From Antedon mediterranea (taxonomy: Eukaryota; Echinodermata; Crinoidea; Comatulida; Antedonidae): DNA of 64,000 nucleotides. Shown here one piece after another: positions 63,495 through 64,000 of the stretch. The notes under the pieces were generated by a model that worked only from the letters and a program-made list of their open reading frames with translations, was not told the origin of the DNA and did no database searches. Location: NCBI RefSeq assembly GCF_964355755.1, contig NC_092674.1:15691001-15755000 (forward strand). Direction: 5' to 3'. The stretch's first letter is position 1. Each line of letters starts with the position of its first letter. Both the position numbers and the translations under genes were made by a program.

Positions 63495-63755
63495 ACAACT
63501 ACCCCCTGGACAACTACCACCCGGACAACTACCACCCAGACAATAACCCCCTGGAAAATCACCCTCCTAGGACAAATACCCCCCGGACAACTACCCTCTT
63601 AGGACAACTACCCCCTAGGCCAATTATCCCCTAGGACAACTACCCCCTAGGACAACTACCCTCTAGGACAACTACCTCCTAGGACAACTACCCTCTAGGA
63701 CAACTACCCCTAGGACAATTACCCCCTAGGAAAACTACCCTCTAGCTACCCACTA
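63495..63755. repeat. Minisatellite, ~16-bp unit
   Basis: Imperfect tandem copies of a unit close to CTAGGACAACTACCCC, more regular from about 63,570 onward and degenerate on the left (GGACAACTACCAC). The open frames across it are proline/asparagine-rich artefacts of the repeat. Confidence 0.85.
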
Positions 63756-64000
63756 GGAACAACTACAGCTTACGATTGGTAACCAAATTAACAAGCTGCT
63801 TCTTTTGGTGCTAATTTTATTGTAAAATCAAATGGTGTGTAAAGAGGGGACTACGAGGGCGTTGTACCACACTATAAATACATATAACAATATTTGAGGT
63901 GAAATTATTAAAATATCCTAACATTTTTAGTATATTTTGTAATAACTGTAGCGATATTTATTTTTTTTTTAACTTCTAGGACAAACTATGAAAAACGATT
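63756..64000. other. Unique flank, nothing recognised
   Basis: AT-rich sequence without an open frame, RNA motif or repeat that I can support. Confidence 0.6.

Noticed and set aside
63266-63634. 122-residue + strand frame rich in Lys/Arg then Pro/Asn
   Set aside because: It consists of the 16-bp motif cluster and the minisatellite translated; low complexity, no domain.

Overview
The window is almost entirely a eukaryotic (animal) tandem array. From base 1 to about 62,352 a monomer of about 1,860 bp repeats head to tail. Each intact monomer holds two genes in opposite orientation: a U1 small nuclear RNA gene on the + strand, and a small two-exon protein-coding gene on the - strand. The U1 call rests on the 5' end AUACUUACCUG, a U1-70K loop (GAUCAGGAAG), a U1A loop (AUUGCAC), an Sm site (AAUUUAUGG) and a final UUCG-capped stem. 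I count 31 uninterrupted full-length U1 copies, one split by a LINE, one 29-nt remnant from a deletion, and one partial copy at the window start.

The - strand gene has a TATA box, an initiator 31 bp downstream, a 233-nt coding part of exon 1, a 297-nt GT-AG intron, a 322-nt coding part of exon 2, and AATAAA signals that begin at the stop codon. It predicts a 184-residue protein. I do not recognise it by name; residues about 17-82 could be a winged-helix (forkhead- or H15-like) fold, which is an inference from pattern alone. Twenty-two copies keep both exons open; eleven are broken by indels, a stop or loss of exon 1, and a terminal exon 2 remnant ends the array. The two genes diverge from a shared region of about 400 bp and converge at their 3' ends.

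Monomer length classes are 1,860 bp (most), 1,847 (13-bp deletion, three copies), 1,697 (163-bp deletion, four copies), single copies of 1,857, 1,858, 1,861 and 1,864, 2,121-2,122 (retroelement-like insertion, two neighbours), 978 (882-bp deletion) and 3,363 (LINE insertion). Shared private mutations show that blocks of several monomers were duplicated together. Copies from about 46.5 kb to the right edge differ most, as expected if unequal exchange homogenises the interior.

From 62,353 to 64,000 is unique flank: a decayed LINE reverse transcriptase on the - strand, a dispersed 16-bp motif in both orientations with a 20-bp palindrome, a roughly 16-bp minisatellite, and AT-rich sequence with nothing recognisable.

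The organism is a metazoan (spliceosomal introns, U1, LINEs). The LINE proteins look like those common in molluscs and other marine invertebrates, but the sequence does not prove a phylum.
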